Counted from the first letter of the stretch, positions 25,306 to 34,396 are shown. The stretch is 64,000 nucleotides of DNA from Maccoyibacter intestinihominis (GCF_040096355.1 NZ_JBBMEX010000011.1:1-64000), one strand, 5' to 3'. Notes: generated by a model from the letters alone, not told the origin. Made by a program: numbers and translations.

Positions 25306-27480
25306 ATGAAGACAGGACTATTTCACACATGCAAAAATTATAAAGTACAGTATCTGCCAAAAGATATCCTTTCGGGCATCATCATGGCGGCAGTGTCCAT
25401 ACCGATTGCGATGGGATACGCGGAAGTGGCAGGACTTCCGGCAGTTTACGGACTTTACGGTTCGGTATTTCCGATTTTGTTATTTGCGATCTTTTCTACG
25501 TCGCCACAGTTTATCATGGGAGTCGATGCAGCACCGGCGGCGATCGTAGGTGCGGCATTAGCGACGCTTGGCATTGCACCGGCATCGGAAGAGGCAATGC
25601 AGTTTGTGCCGATGGTGGCGCTGTTTGCGGGTGTGTGGCTGCTGGTCTTTTATTTATTCCATGCGGGGAAAATAGTGGATTTTATTTCTACGCCTGTCAT
25701 GGGAGGCTTCATCAGCGGAATCGCCGTGACGATCATCCTCATGCAGATCCCGAAAATCTTAGGAAACAGTTCCGGTTCGGGAGAGTTGGTAGAACTGATA
25801 CGCCATATCATCAAAGCATGTGAAAATATTAACATAGTTTCGGTTATTCTTGGGGTATCTTCCTTAGTGGCAATCGTGGTAGTGAGAAAATTTGCTCCGA
25901 AGTTTCCGATGGCGGTGGTCGTCATGGCTGCCGGAGTCTTTTTGACCTGTGTCTGTCATATTGATGAGTATGGGGTACGGCTGTTAGCGGAAGTAGAGCC
26001 GGGAATGCCTTCCTTTTTCTTCCCGGAACTGGGAAAGGTCAATCTGACACAGGCAGCGGGACGCGGATTGATGGTGGCGGTAGTCATCATGGCGGAAACA
26101 CTTTTGTCGGAAAATAATTTTGCATTTAAGAATGGCTATAAAATTGATGACAACCGGGAAATCCTTGCCTGTGGTGTCAGCAACTTAGCAGCGGCATTTG
26201 TGGGCTGCTGTCCGGTCAACGGAAGCATATCAAGAACTTCTATGAATGAGCAGTATGGTGGAAAAACACAGGTGGTATCCATTACGGCAGGATTGTCCAT
26301 GATACTGTTACTGCTGTTTGGAACCGGTTTTATCGGCTATCTTCCGGTTCCGGTGCTGACGGCGATCGTCATTTCTGCACTGATGAAGGTGGTGGAGTTT
26401 GATTTAGCAAAGCGCCTCTATGAGGTCAGCAAAAATGAATTTTATATTTTTGTGGCGGCTTTTTTAGGCGTGCTGTTACTTGGAACCATTTACGGAGTCA
26501 TTATCGGAATGTTACTCTCTTTTGTGGCTGTGATCCTTCGGGCAACGAATCCTCCAAGAGCGTTTTTGGGAGTCATTCCGGGCAGGGAGGGTTTTTATGA
26601 CAGAAAGAAAAACCGCTATGCCTATGAGATCGAACATGTGCTGATCTATCAGTTCAGCGAAAGTCTCTTTTTTGCAAACATAAAGATTTTTCAGGAGGAT
26701 ATTGAAAGTCATATCAAGGACGATACCAAAGTAGTGATCGTGGATGCGGGAGCGGTCACGGGAATCGACATTACAGCAGCAGACCGCTTAGAGCTGTTAG
26801 CGGAAAATCTGCAAAAACGCGGCATCCGTTTTTATCTGACAGAGCACATGGATACCGTCAATGTACAGATGCGAAAGTTAGGCATTGGTCATCTGATCGA
26901 GGAAGGACACGTGCGGCGTACCATTACGGCGGCACTTTACGATGCAGGACTGCAGGAGCCGTATGTACTGAGCGGGCTGGATGAGAGAAAACAGAAATTC
27001 TTAATGAGTATTCCGGCAGAAGCGGAAAATACGTTGGAAGAGTTCACCTGGGCGTTTGGCGAAGATACGGTAGAAGAGATTGAAAAGCGGGTACACCTTG
27101 TCTTAGAAAATATTCAAAAGATGCCGGATTTAGAGAATTTAGTAGAGCAGGGCTTAGAAAAATATATGGAAACCTGGCACAGCCTTGGTGTGATTGACGA
27201 GGACGAGTTCCTAAGACGTATGGAGTTGCACATGGATGAGCTTTCTAAGAATCTGAGTGCACAGGATAACCGTGCCGTGATCCTCGAACTGATCGAAAAG
27301 AGACGACGCAGGATCATGGAACAGGTACAAAAGGAACATCCGGAGGTCTTAGAACGTTTAGAGGCAAGCCGTGTCCGCTTAGAGCACAGATTGGAAAAAC
27401 AGAATCCGGAGGCAGCAAAACGTCTGCATGAGTGGGAGGAAAAGATAAAGAAAAATCATGAAAAAAATACTGATCGTTGA
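25306..27480 (+). CDS. SulP family anion transporter with STAS domain and long C-terminal extension
   Basis: A 724-residue protein. Residues 1-430 are the SulP membrane domain with about 12-14 helices, including PKDILSGIIMAAVSIPIAMG and VCPVNGSISRTSM-like transport motifs. A STAS domain covers about 450-560 (VVIVDAGAVTGIDITAADRL). A highly charged helical extension of about 155 residues then continues to the end, rich in E, K and R; typical bacterial SulP proteins stop near 550-600. Transported anions could be sulfate, bicarbonate or dicarboxylates. I chose the ATG at 25306, after AGGGAGAG. Its last 23 bases overlap the response regulator, so the two are co-translated. Confidence 0.88.
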   Translation: MKTGLFHTCKNYKVQYLPKDILSGIIMAAVSIPIAMGYAEVAGLPAVYGLYGSVFPILLFAIFSTSPQFIMGVDAAPAAIVGAALATLGIAPASEEAMQFVPMVALFAGVWLLVFYLFHAGKIVDFISTPVMGGFISGIAVTIILMQIPKILGNSSGSGELVELIRHIIKACENINIVSVILGVSSLVAIVVVRKFAPKFPMAVVVMAAGVFLTCVCHIDEYGVRLLAEVEPGMPSFFFPELGKVNLTQAAGRGLMVAVVIMAETLLSENNFAFKNGYKIDDNREILACGVSNLAAAFVGCCPVNGSISRTSMNEQYGGKTQVVSITAGLSMILLLLFGTGFIGYLPVPVLTAIVISALMKVVEFDLAKRLYEVSKNEFYIFVAAFLGVLLLGTIYGVIIGMLLSFVAVILRATNPPRAFLGVIPGREGFYDRKKNRYAYEIEHVLIYQFSESLFFANIKIFQEDIESHIKDDTKVVIVDAGAVTGIDITAADRLELLAENLQKRGIRFYLTEHMDTVNVQMRKLGIGHLIEEGHVRRTITAALYDAGLQEPYVLSGLDERKQKFLMSIPAEAENTLEEFTWAFGEDTVEEIEKRVHLVLENIQKMPDLENLVEQGLEKYMETWHSLGVIDEDEFLRRMELHMDELSKNLSAQDNRAVILELIEKRRRRIMEQVQKEHPEVLERLEASRVRLEHRLEKQNPEAAKRLHEWEEKIKKNHEKNTDR

Positions 27481-28129
27481 GGATGATAGAGAATTAAAAG
27501 AAGGAATCTGTTATACACTGCAAAAAGCAGGCTATCTGACAGAAAGTGCGGATTCTGTCCAGAATGCAAAAACACTGTTTTTAAAAGAAGGTGCGGATGT
27601 GATCCTTTTAGATGTCAATCTGCCGGATGGCGAAGGGTTTGATTTTTGCAAATGGGTGAAGGAACGCACACCGGTTCCGGTGCTTTTTCTGACGGCAAGA
27701 GATTTAGAAGAGGATGCGCTGTGCGGCTATGAAGCGGGGGCAGAGGACTATGTGACCAAGCCTTTTTCCATGAAAATCCTTTTGAAAAAGATCGATGTTT
27801 TGTGCAGAAACGGTTCGAGACAGGAACACAGATGTTTTGAGGATGGATTTTTGCGCGTGGATTTTGATGCGGCAAGAGCGTGGGTCGGTGGAAAAGAATG
27901 TGTTCTGACACCGACAGAATTTCGGATGCTTCGTTATTTTACGGAAAATGCAGGAGTTCTTTTGACATATTCCGTATTGTTAGAAAAACTGTGGGATTCC
28001 ACGGGCGCTTATGTGGACAAGCATACTTTAGCGGTCAATGTCAACCGGCTGCGTAAAAAGATTGAAGATGAAGAGCATCGCTATATTTTGAACGTTTATG
28101 GAATGGGTTATCAGTGGGCAGAAGCATGA
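27458..28129 (+). CDS. OmpR-family response regulator, module 2
   Basis: A 223-residue regulator: receiver domain with ILIVEDD, phosphorylation aspartate in ILLDVNLPDG (about 51) and lysine in DYVTKPF, then a winged-helix domain with LTPTEFRMLRYF and LNVYGMGYQW. It closely resembles the module 1 regulator in layout. It starts inside the SulP gene and its stop overlaps the kinase start (ATGA). A likely target is the promoter at 29093-29121 before the ABC genes, next to an 18-bp palindrome. Confidence 0.93.
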   Translation: MKKILIVEDDRELKEGICYTLQKAGYLTESADSVQNAKTLFLKEGADVILLDVNLPDGEGFDFCKWVKERTPVPVLFLTARDLEEDALCGYEAGAEDYVTKPFSMKILLKKIDVLCRNGSRQEHRCFEDGFLRVDFDAARAWVGGKECVLTPTEFRMLRYFTENAGVLLTYSVLLEKLWDSTGAYVDKHTLAVNVNRLRKKIEDEEHRYILNVYGMGYQWAEA

Positions 28130-28992
28130 GATTAGGACGGAAAAAGAAAGAAATAGATCAATTTTCGGAAAAATTGGAGCAGGCATTGGATGCACTGGCG
28201 ACAGGAGCAGAGATTTCCGTGGAAGAAGAAATGGATGACAGCCTGTGGGGAAAAATATCGGTCCGCTTCAAGAGATTGCAGGAAATCTGGAGTGAAAAAG
28301 AGGAAGAAAGCAAAAAGAATAAACAGCAGATGAAGGAGCTGATCTCCGATATTTCACATCAGACAAAAACACCGATCGCAAATCTGAAAGTTTATTTAGA
28401 ACTGTTGCAGGCAGGGGATTTGGACGAAAAAGAGACGGCAGAATTTTTAAACCGGATGGAGCAGCAGACTAAAAAACTGGATTTTCTGATACAGAGCATG
28501 GTTAAAATGTCGCGTTTAGAAACCGGTATTATTGAAATACGGAAAAAGGATGTATCGGTATACGATACTTTGTATCGTGCGGTTTCGGCGATCGTTCCAA
28601 GGGCAGGAAAGAAACAGATGGAAATCTATGTGGACTGTGAAGAGGATTTAACGGTTTCTCACGACAGCAAATGGACGGAGGAGGCAGTTTTTAATCTGTT
28701 AGAAAATGCAGTTAAGTATACGGATGCCGGTGGAAAGATATGGATCTCGGCAAAGAAAGAGGAATTTTTTACAAGGATCAGTGTCAAAGATACGGGAAAG
28801 GGGATTGCAAAAGAACGGCAGGCAGAGATTTTTCAAAGGTTTTATCGGGAACCGGAGGTGCATGACGAAGAAGGGATCGGCGTGGGTCTCTATTTAGCAA
28901 GAGAGATCATTTTGATGCAGGAAGGTTATATCGAAGTGGTATCAGAAGCAGGAGCGGGAGCAGAATTTCGGATTTTCCTGCCAAATGGATAA
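28126..28992 (+). CDS. Soluble sensor histidine kinase without membrane segments, module 2
   Basis: A 288-residue kinase with a fully hydrophilic N-terminus: residues 1-65 are charged and helical (RLGRKKKEIDQFSEKLEQAL onward) and no membrane helix is present. The phosphoacceptor motif ISDISHQTKTP is near 76-80, and ATPase motifs NLLENAVKY, DTGKGIA and GIGVGLYLA follow. Module 1 has the same catalytic half but two membrane helices. Input must therefore come from a partner, perhaps the ABC permease or the SulP protein. The ATG at 28126 overlaps the regulator's stop; an in-frame GTG 12 bases earlier is possible. Confidence 0.9.
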   Translation: MRLGRKKKEIDQFSEKLEQALDALATGAEISVEEEMDDSLWGKISVRFKRLQEIWSEKEEESKKNKQQMKELISDISHQTKTPIANLKVYLELLQAGDLDEKETAEFLNRMEQQTKKLDFLIQSMVKMSRLETGIIEIRKKDVSVYDTLYRAVSAIVPRAGKKQMEIYVDCEEDLTVSHDSKWTEEAVFNLLENAVKYTDAGGKIWISAKKEEFFTRISVKDTGKGIAKERQAEIFQRFYREPEVHDEEGIGVGLYLAREIILMQEGYIEVVSEAGAGAEFRIFLPNG

Positions 28993-29064
28993 AGACTGGT
29001 TGAAAAATAACAGATACATGCGAATAAATTCCTTGTGAAAGAGCGTCGCTTTACAGGAACAGAT

Positions 29065-29121
29065 TATCACAATTTTGTGATAGTTAAAGATTGTGACAGG
29101 TTTGAGATTTTTTACCATTAT
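29065..29121 (+). promoter_or_regulatory. Promoter and palindromic operator before the ABC genes (module 2)
   Basis: An 18-bp perfect dyad, TATCACAATTTTGTGATA (29065-29082), lies 10 bases upstream of a -35 box GTGACA (29093-29098), followed at 17 bases by CATTAT (29116-29121). This is where an OmpR-type activator would bind. The sequence is unrelated to the module 1 operator. Confidence 0.55.
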
Positions 29122-29147
29122 GCTTGTGTTATAAGGAGGAAAGAAAG

Positions 29148-29843
29148 ATGAAGACATGGATGGTAGAAACACAGGCATTGAAAAAATATTACCGGCTTGG
29201 AGAAAATACGGTAAAAGCATTGGACGGCGTGGATCTTACGGTAGAGCGTGGAGAATTTGTCGCAATGATCGGAAAATCGGGAAGCGGAAAGAGCACCCTG
29301 CTCCATATGCTTGGCGGACTCGACACCCCGACTTCGGGAGAGGTCTTTGTAGACGGAAAGAAGCTGTCGGAATTGAAAAAAGAACAGCTTGCCATTTTTC
29401 GCAGAAGAAAAGTGGGATTTGTATTCCAGAATTATAATCTGGTACCGGATCTGAATGTCTATGAAAATATTGTACTGCCGATCGAGTTAGACGGCGGTTA
29501 TGTGGATGAAAAATTTATCGGGGAACTTTTGGATATGCTGCATTTGCAGGAAAAGGCAGAGGCACTTCCGGGGACGTTGTCCGGCGGCCAGCAGCAACGC
29601 GTGGCGATCGCGAGGGCACTTGCATCGAAACCGGCGATCATTCTTGCAGATGAGCCGACCGGAAACCTGGACTCCGGAACAGGTCATGAGGTGTTGGGAC
29701 TTTTGCGCGTTGCGGCAAAACGTTTTTCGCAGACACTGATACTGATCACTCACGATATGGATATTGCGCAGCTCGCAGACCGGATCGTCTGTATTGAGGA
29801 CGGAAAAATACGGAAGGGAAGTGATGAAGATGCTGAAAAATAA
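29148..29843 (+). CDS. ABC transporter ATP-binding protein, module 2
   Basis: A 231-residue MacB/BceA-class ATPase: Walker A GKSGSGKST, Q-loop in FQNYNLVP, signature LSGGQQQR, Walker B IILADEPTGN and the switch histidine in LITHD. AAGGAGGAAAGAAAG precedes the ATG at 29148. Its 3' end overlaps the permease gene by 20 bases. Together with the permease, kinase and regulator it forms a complete sensing and resistance module like the one at 693-5569. Confidence 0.94.
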   Translation: MKTWMVETQALKKYYRLGENTVKALDGVDLTVERGEFVAMIGKSGSGKSTLLHMLGGLDTPTSGEVFVDGKKLSELKKEQLAIFRRRKVGFVFQNYNLVPDLNVYENIVLPIELDGGYVDEKFIGELLDMLHLQEKAEALPGTLSGGQQQRVAIARALASKPAIILADEPTGNLDSGTGHEVLGLLRVAAKRFSQTLILITHDMDIAQLADRIVCIEDGKIRKGSDEDAEK

Positions 29844-32325
29844 TAATCAGCAGGTCATCAAAAGGATGGCAAAGACTTCCTTTTTTCGGAATAAGGGCAA
29901 AAATCTGGTACTGGTGTGTGCTGTCTTTCTGGCAGTTTTTATGCTCTTTTCGATTTTTACGGTAGGACTTACCTATGTAAAAATGGAAAAACGTCAGAAC
30001 ATCCGCTTGAGTGGTGCGGACATGGATGCTATCATGTATGGAATGACGAAAGAACAGGTAAAAAAGTGTGAAAACAGCAGTGAGGTATCGAAGATAGGAA
30101 AAGTCGGCGTGGCGGGTTATGCGATCAGCACCCAATGGGATGATACCCTGCATACGTGGCTGATCTACAGCGATAAAACTTACTGGGACGAGATCATGGC
30201 TCCGGCAAGAAAAGAAACAAAGGGGCATTATCCGAAACAGGAAAATGAAGTGATGGTCACGCAGACCGCATTGGAGGACTGCGGGCTTTCGGGACTGGGG
30301 ATCGGTGACACGTTTACACTGACCTACGGTGATGATAACGGAACAGAACCGAAGGAGAAAACCTTTAAAATCTGTGGGATCTGGGACGGATACGGTACGA
30401 AAAAAGTATTTTTTGTTTCTAAAAAATTTTATCAGCAGTCCGGTTATCAGTTGTCGGATGTTCGTTCCGGAAGAATGTATCTGCAGTTCAAAAGTAAAAT
30501 CCTGACGACAAAAAAACAGGAAGAGTTTCGGGAGCAGATGGATCTAGGAGTGCAGCAGGCACTGTTTTTTACAGCCGAAACCTCCAATTCCGTACGGATC
30601 TTAAGGGGAATGGTGGGACTGGCATTCATCACTTGCTTGAGTGCATACCTTTTGATCTACAATATTCTCTATTTATCGGTTTCCGGAAATATCCGCTATT
30701 ACGGCTTACTCCAGACAGTCGGAATGACCGGAACGCAGGTAAAAAATCTGATGAAACGTCAGATGTGCTGGATCGGGATATTTGGAATTGGCGGTGGATT
30801 TTTTGCGGGAGTGCTGACTTCGTTTTTCATTATCCCGGAGGTGGTGCGTTCCCTTGGCATCCGTGAAAAAGTCGTAGTGGCATTTCATCCGGGAATTATC
30901 CTTTTGACGATCCTGATTGCGGTCATTACCCTGCTGCTTGGAAGCAGAAAGCCGGTCAAAATTGCCTGTGCCGTCACACCGATGGAGGCACTTGGATACT
31001 GTACCGTCACATCAAACCGGAAATCGCACCGGACGAAAAGAGGTCATGTGTTAAAAAATATGGCTTGCAGACAGTTGAAAAAGGATAAGAAGAAAACAGC
31101 CGTTGTATTTTTATCGTTAGCAACCGGTCTTTCGGTATTTTTAGTGCTGATCACATTGATCGAAAGTCAGGGAGCAAGGACCATTGTATCGAATTACATG
31201 GATGCAGATATGGAGATTGTCAATGATACACTGATGAAAGAGGATACAAAGGACTGGAAGCCGATTTTAGATAGCGATTTTACGAAAAAGATCGAAAACA
31301 TTTCCGGCGTGAAAGAAGTGCACCAGATGACCAGTACCAAAATCTTGGTTCCATGGGAGGCTGATTTTGCCAACACATGGATGCGGGCGGTATATGAAAT
31401 GTGGATGTCTGAACCGTATGAGCAGTCGGTAGAGGACTACAAGGCACATCCGGAAAAATATTATTCTTATTTGAAAGGAATCGATGAAGCGGAATTTGAA
31501 AATCTGAACAGTATGTTTCAGAAAAAGGTGAACAAAAAGGATTTTATGGAAGGCAGGGTGTGTATTCTCTATCGAAACGGTGTGCAGTTAAAGGAAAAGG
31601 AGATTTTAGGAAAAGAGCTTACCTGCCTCCTGCCGGAAAATTCGGTTTCGCAGGGAAAATGTACATTTCAGATAGCAGGCGTTACAGATGATAACCGTTA
31701 TGCAGGGATCGGACTGGGACCGGATCTGATCGTCAGTGAAAAGTGGCTAGAGCAAGTGGTAAAAAATCCGTTTGTTCAGGATATGACGGTTCTCTATGAT
31801 GAAGAGTATGACACTCAGACGGAACAGGCAGTAATAAAAGCTATTCAGTCACTTTCCGACAGCAGAGATGTTTCTTATGAATCTAAAATAGAAGAAATGG
31901 AAAATGTGAAAAAGGCACAGGGAAATATGAAGGGTGTCGGAATCGGAATTACTTTGATCTTGGCATTTATCGGTCTGATGAATTATATCAATACGGTTTC
32001 CGGCAGTATTCAGAACCGACAGGTCGAACTGTCGGTCATGGAGAGTGTGGGCATGACCGACCGGCAGGTTTATCGGATGTTAGTCTATGAGGGACTTTTT
32101 TATGCGGGCGGCTCCATACTCCTGACAGGGACCGTAGGACTTCTGATCACCTATCTGTGTTACCAGTCGATGAATTACCGTGGCATTGCATTTTCAGTTC
32201 CGATACTTCCAGTGTCGGCAGCAGTCCTTCTGGTTCTGGCGGTCTGTGTGGCGGTTCCGGTACTGGCTTACCGATTGCTGGCAGGGCGGCATTCGGTTGT
32301 GGAACGAATCCGGGGATTTGAGTAG
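29824..32325 (+). CDS. FtsX-type ABC transporter permease, module 2
   Basis: An 833-residue permease with two FtsX units. There is a first helix at about 25-45, an external domain to about 260, an FtsX block at about 265-385 (LLQTVGMTGTQVKNLM between helices), a helix near 435, a second external domain at about 460-685 and a second FtsX block at about 700-825 (VMESVGMTDRQVYRML). The ATG at 29824 follows GGAAGGGAAGTG. It probably handles an envelope-active peptide or lipid; the substrate is unknown. Confidence 0.92.
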   Translation: MKMLKNNNQQVIKRMAKTSFFRNKGKNLVLVCAVFLAVFMLFSIFTVGLTYVKMEKRQNIRLSGADMDAIMYGMTKEQVKKCENSSEVSKIGKVGVAGYAISTQWDDTLHTWLIYSDKTYWDEIMAPARKETKGHYPKQENEVMVTQTALEDCGLSGLGIGDTFTLTYGDDNGTEPKEKTFKICGIWDGYGTKKVFFVSKKFYQQSGYQLSDVRSGRMYLQFKSKILTTKKQEEFREQMDLGVQQALFFTAETSNSVRILRGMVGLAFITCLSAYLLIYNILYLSVSGNIRYYGLLQTVGMTGTQVKNLMKRQMCWIGIFGIGGGFFAGVLTSFFIIPEVVRSLGIREKVVVAFHPGIILLTILIAVITLLLGSRKPVKIACAVTPMEALGYCTVTSNRKSHRTKRGHVLKNMACRQLKKDKKKTAVVFLSLATGLSVFLVLITLIESQGARTIVSNYMDADMEIVNDTLMKEDTKDWKPILDSDFTKKIENISGVKEVHQMTSTKILVPWEADFANTWMRAVYEMWMSEPYEQSVEDYKAHPEKYYSYLKGIDEAEFENLNSMFQKKVNKKDFMEGRVCILYRNGVQLKEKEILGKELTCLLPENSVSQGKCTFQIAGVTDDNRYAGIGLGPDLIVSEKWLEQVVKNPFVQDMTVLYDEEYDTQTEQAVIKAIQSLSDSRDVSYESKIEEMENVKKAQGNMKGVGIGITLILAFIGLMNYINTVSGSIQNRQVELSVMESVGMTDRQVYRMLVYEGLFYAGGSILLTGTVGLLITYLCYQSMNYRGIAFSVPILPVSAAVLLVLAVCVAVPVLAYRLLAGRHSVVERIRGFE

Positions 32326-32365
32326 AGGGGAAGAGAAGAGGTAGAGTGAGAGTATAAGGAATATG

Positions 32366-32404
32366 GTACAGAACAAATGTTTGAGTTTGTTCTGTACTTT
32401 TTTT
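32366..32404 (+). terminator. Terminator of the SulP-ABC cluster (copy 1 of the duplicated segment)
   Basis: A perfect 12-bp stem, GTACAGAACAAA (32366-32377) with TTTGTTCTGTAC (32386-32397), is followed by seven or more Ts. Confidence 0.85.
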
Positions 32405-32552
32405 ATATTGAATGATATACTAAACAGGTAACAATAATAAGAACAGATCCAAAACATTCATATTGCAAAAAAAATTGCAAGCATCACAGATAGATAACAG
32501 GATATGAACAGGAGAAATTTATGGAGCATTTCAAATTGCTATCAAAGTATCA
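32368..32552 (+). repeat. Direct repeat copy 1: uvrB upstream region plus a truncated uvrB start
   Basis: About 185 bases match 34211-34396 with only scattered changes. The segment includes the terminator hairpin, a LexA-like box (32370-32383), the leader and the first 11 codons of uvrB (EHFKLLSKYQ); the frame then leaves uvrB and stops at 32571. This copy is therefore a dead duplicate of the real uvrB front end. Confidence 0.88.
32370..32383. promoter_or_regulatory. LexA/DinR-like box, copy 1
   Basis: AGAACAAATGTTTG fits the Gram-positive LexA consensus CGAACRNRYGTTYG at all defined positions except the first base. It overlaps the left arm of the terminator. Confidence 0.5.
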
Positions 32553-32689
32553 ATGGATGGTTTATGACTGATATTGGTGCAATGAAAGAACTATAATGAA
32601 TGTAAAAATAAAAAGTATTGGTTATATCTAAAATTTTTGTGATAAAGTAAAGTATTTTATAAATATTAAAAATGAGGAAACAAATAGAA

Positions 32690-33580
32690 ATGAATCAGGA
32701 ACATGAGGTTGTTTTATATCAGATTGAAGGTACAAATATTTGCGTGAATGTAATGTTTAAGGAAGAGACTTTTTGGATGACACAAAAGGCAATGGCAAAT
32801 TTATTTGATTGCACAACTGATAATATCTCTTTACATTTAAAAAATATTTATAAGGAGGAGGAATTAGAAGAAGAAGCAACTACCGAGTTATTCTCGATAG
32901 TTCAAAATGAAGGACAACGTAATGTTACAAGAAAAGTAAAATGTTATAATTTAGATGCAATTATAGCTGTTGGATATCGAGTTAATTCTAAGAAGGCTAC
33001 GCGTTTCCGACAGTGGGCTACAATAACATTAAAAGAATATATTACTAAAGGGTTTGTATTGAATGATGATATGCTAAAAAATGGAAAGCCTTTTGGGAAA
33101 GATTATTTTGAGGAATTATTAGAGCGTATCCGTGAAATTAGAGCAAGTGAACGGAGAGCCTATCAGAAAATTACAGATGTTTTTGAACAGTGTAGTTATG
33201 ATTACGATAAAAACAGTGAAATCACAAAGAATTTTTATGCCTTTGTTCAGAATAAATTGCATTTTGCGGTTACAGGAAAGACAGCGGCAGAACTTATATA
33301 TGAACGTGCTGATTCTGAGAAACCGGCGATGGGGTTAACCACATGGAAAGAAGCCCCTAATGGTAAGGTTTTAAAACGTGATATTGGAATTGCGAAAAAT
33401 TATTTAAACGAGAAAGAATTATCTCGTCTGAACAGACTAGTAACAATGTTTATTGATTACGCAGAATTAATGGCTGAAGATGAAATTTTAATGAGTATGC
33501 AGGATTGGGTTGAGCAGACAAATCAGTTTTTGATGAATAACAGGCGTAAGGTATTAGACGGAAAAGGAAAAATATCTTAA
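32690..33580 (+). CDS. RhuM family protein, C-terminus probably truncated
   Basis: A 296-residue protein of the RhuM (virulence protein) family: FWMTQKAMANLFDCTTDNIS near the N-terminus, then KCYNLDAIIAVGYRVNSKKA, FRQWATITLKEYITKGF and a C-terminal part with AELIYERAD. It is probably a DNA-binding accessory protein; RhuM genes are common in genomic islands and their role is not settled. Relatives usually continue 25-40 residues past VLDGKGKIS, so the stop here looks premature. The ATG at 32690 has GAGGA upstream; a start at 32672 has none. The gene is AT-rich and lies inside a duplicated segment, consistent with transfer. Confidence 0.8.
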   Translation: MNQEHEVVLYQIEGTNICVNVMFKEETFWMTQKAMANLFDCTTDNISLHLKNIYKEEELEEEATTELFSIVQNEGQRNVTRKVKCYNLDAIIAVGYRVNSKKATRFRQWATITLKEYITKGFVLNDDMLKNGKPFGKDYFEELLERIREIRASERRAYQKITDVFEQCSYDYDKNSEITKNFYAFVQNKLHFAVTGKTAAELIYERADSEKPAMGLTTWKEAPNGKVLKRDIGIAKNYLNEKELSRLNRLVTMFIDYAELMAEDEILMSMQDWVEQTNQFLMNNRRKVLDGKGKIS

Positions 33581-33666
33581 AGGTTAAAGCTGTGGAAAAG
33601 AGGGTTCAATTTACTGGGTATAAAGTAGAAGTGTAGTTAACAAGGAAAATGATTGAAGCATAAGAA

Positions 33667-33920
33667 AAATTTGTTTATTCAATAGAGGTACAAAAGCTGC
33701 TCAATGCAGGAAAAGAGAAACTGGCAGAACTTGTTGATTCTTCGGTTGCATTAGATCATAGAAATGGTTTTGATATGTTGTCGTTTACAGAAAGTGGGAA
33801 AAATCTTTATATAGAATATATCGTGTTTATAATGTTGGGAAAGAAAACATTGCATACGAAATAATTGAAGATATTAGTCAGTATAAAAGAGAGGATGTAC
33901 TATATAAATATCATTTATAG
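33667..33920 (+). pseudogene. Decayed DUF3883-like domain
   Basis: One frame reads EVQKLLNAGKEKLAELVDSS, then HRNGFDMLSFTESGKNLYIE. The next frame continues YRVYNVGKENIAYEI. Together they resemble the DUF3883 pattern (GYDI-S, a YIEVK strand, a YRVYN strand), with the stretch after YIE deleted. There is no start codon or ribosome site, and the frame breaks near 33824. Confidence 0.4.
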
Positions 33921-34210
33921 ATAATTAAATTATGGTCCATCAATTGATATACGTCTGCTTGAAAAAACGGAGAGTGACAGAGATATTTCATTTCCAAGAC
34001 GTTTGATCGAGTTTGCAGAGGATCAGAAAGAAAATCCGGAAATATCGTTTGATAAGGAACAGGATAAGATGATATTGAACCAAATGCAGAACAAATTATC
34101 AAGAATCAAAAAGATGGACATCAGACATTCATCAGTGCAAAGGGCAGCTTACCTGTAATATCGGTCGGATCATTGATGAAATTCGAAAAGATGACGGAAA
34201 ATAAAAAAGC
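33921..34210 (+). pseudogene. Further decayed coding DNA
   Basis: From about 33943 a frame reads PSIDIRLLEKTESDRDISFP and continues as a charged helical sequence to a stop near 34156; an overlapping frame (DGHQTFISAKGSLPVISVGS) runs on from about 34113. Neither has a start codon. I recognise no family. These look like pieces of accessory genes left beside the RhuM gene. Confidence 0.3.
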
Positions 34211-34396
34211 ACAGAACAAACATTCGATTTTGTTCTGTACTTTTTTTATATTGAATGATATACTAAACAGGTAACAATAATAAGAACAGATCGAAAACAT
34301 TCATATTGCAAAAAATTGCAAGCATTACAGATAGATAACAGGATATGATCAGGAGAAATTTTTTATGGAGCATTTCAAATTAGTATCAAAATATCA
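34211..34396 (+). repeat. Direct repeat copy 2: uvrB upstream region, functional copy
   Basis: It matches 32368-32552 almost base for base, including the hairpin with T-tract, the leader and the first codons of the intact uvrB. Its hairpin would terminate transcripts coming from the insert. Confidence 0.88.
34213..34226. promoter_or_regulatory. LexA/DinR-like box before uvrBA
   Basis: AGAACAAACATTCG differs from the consensus CGAACRNRYGTTYG at two defined positions. SOS control of uvrBA by LexA is known in Bacillus; a stronger box is preserved in the dead copy at 32370. Confidence 0.45.
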
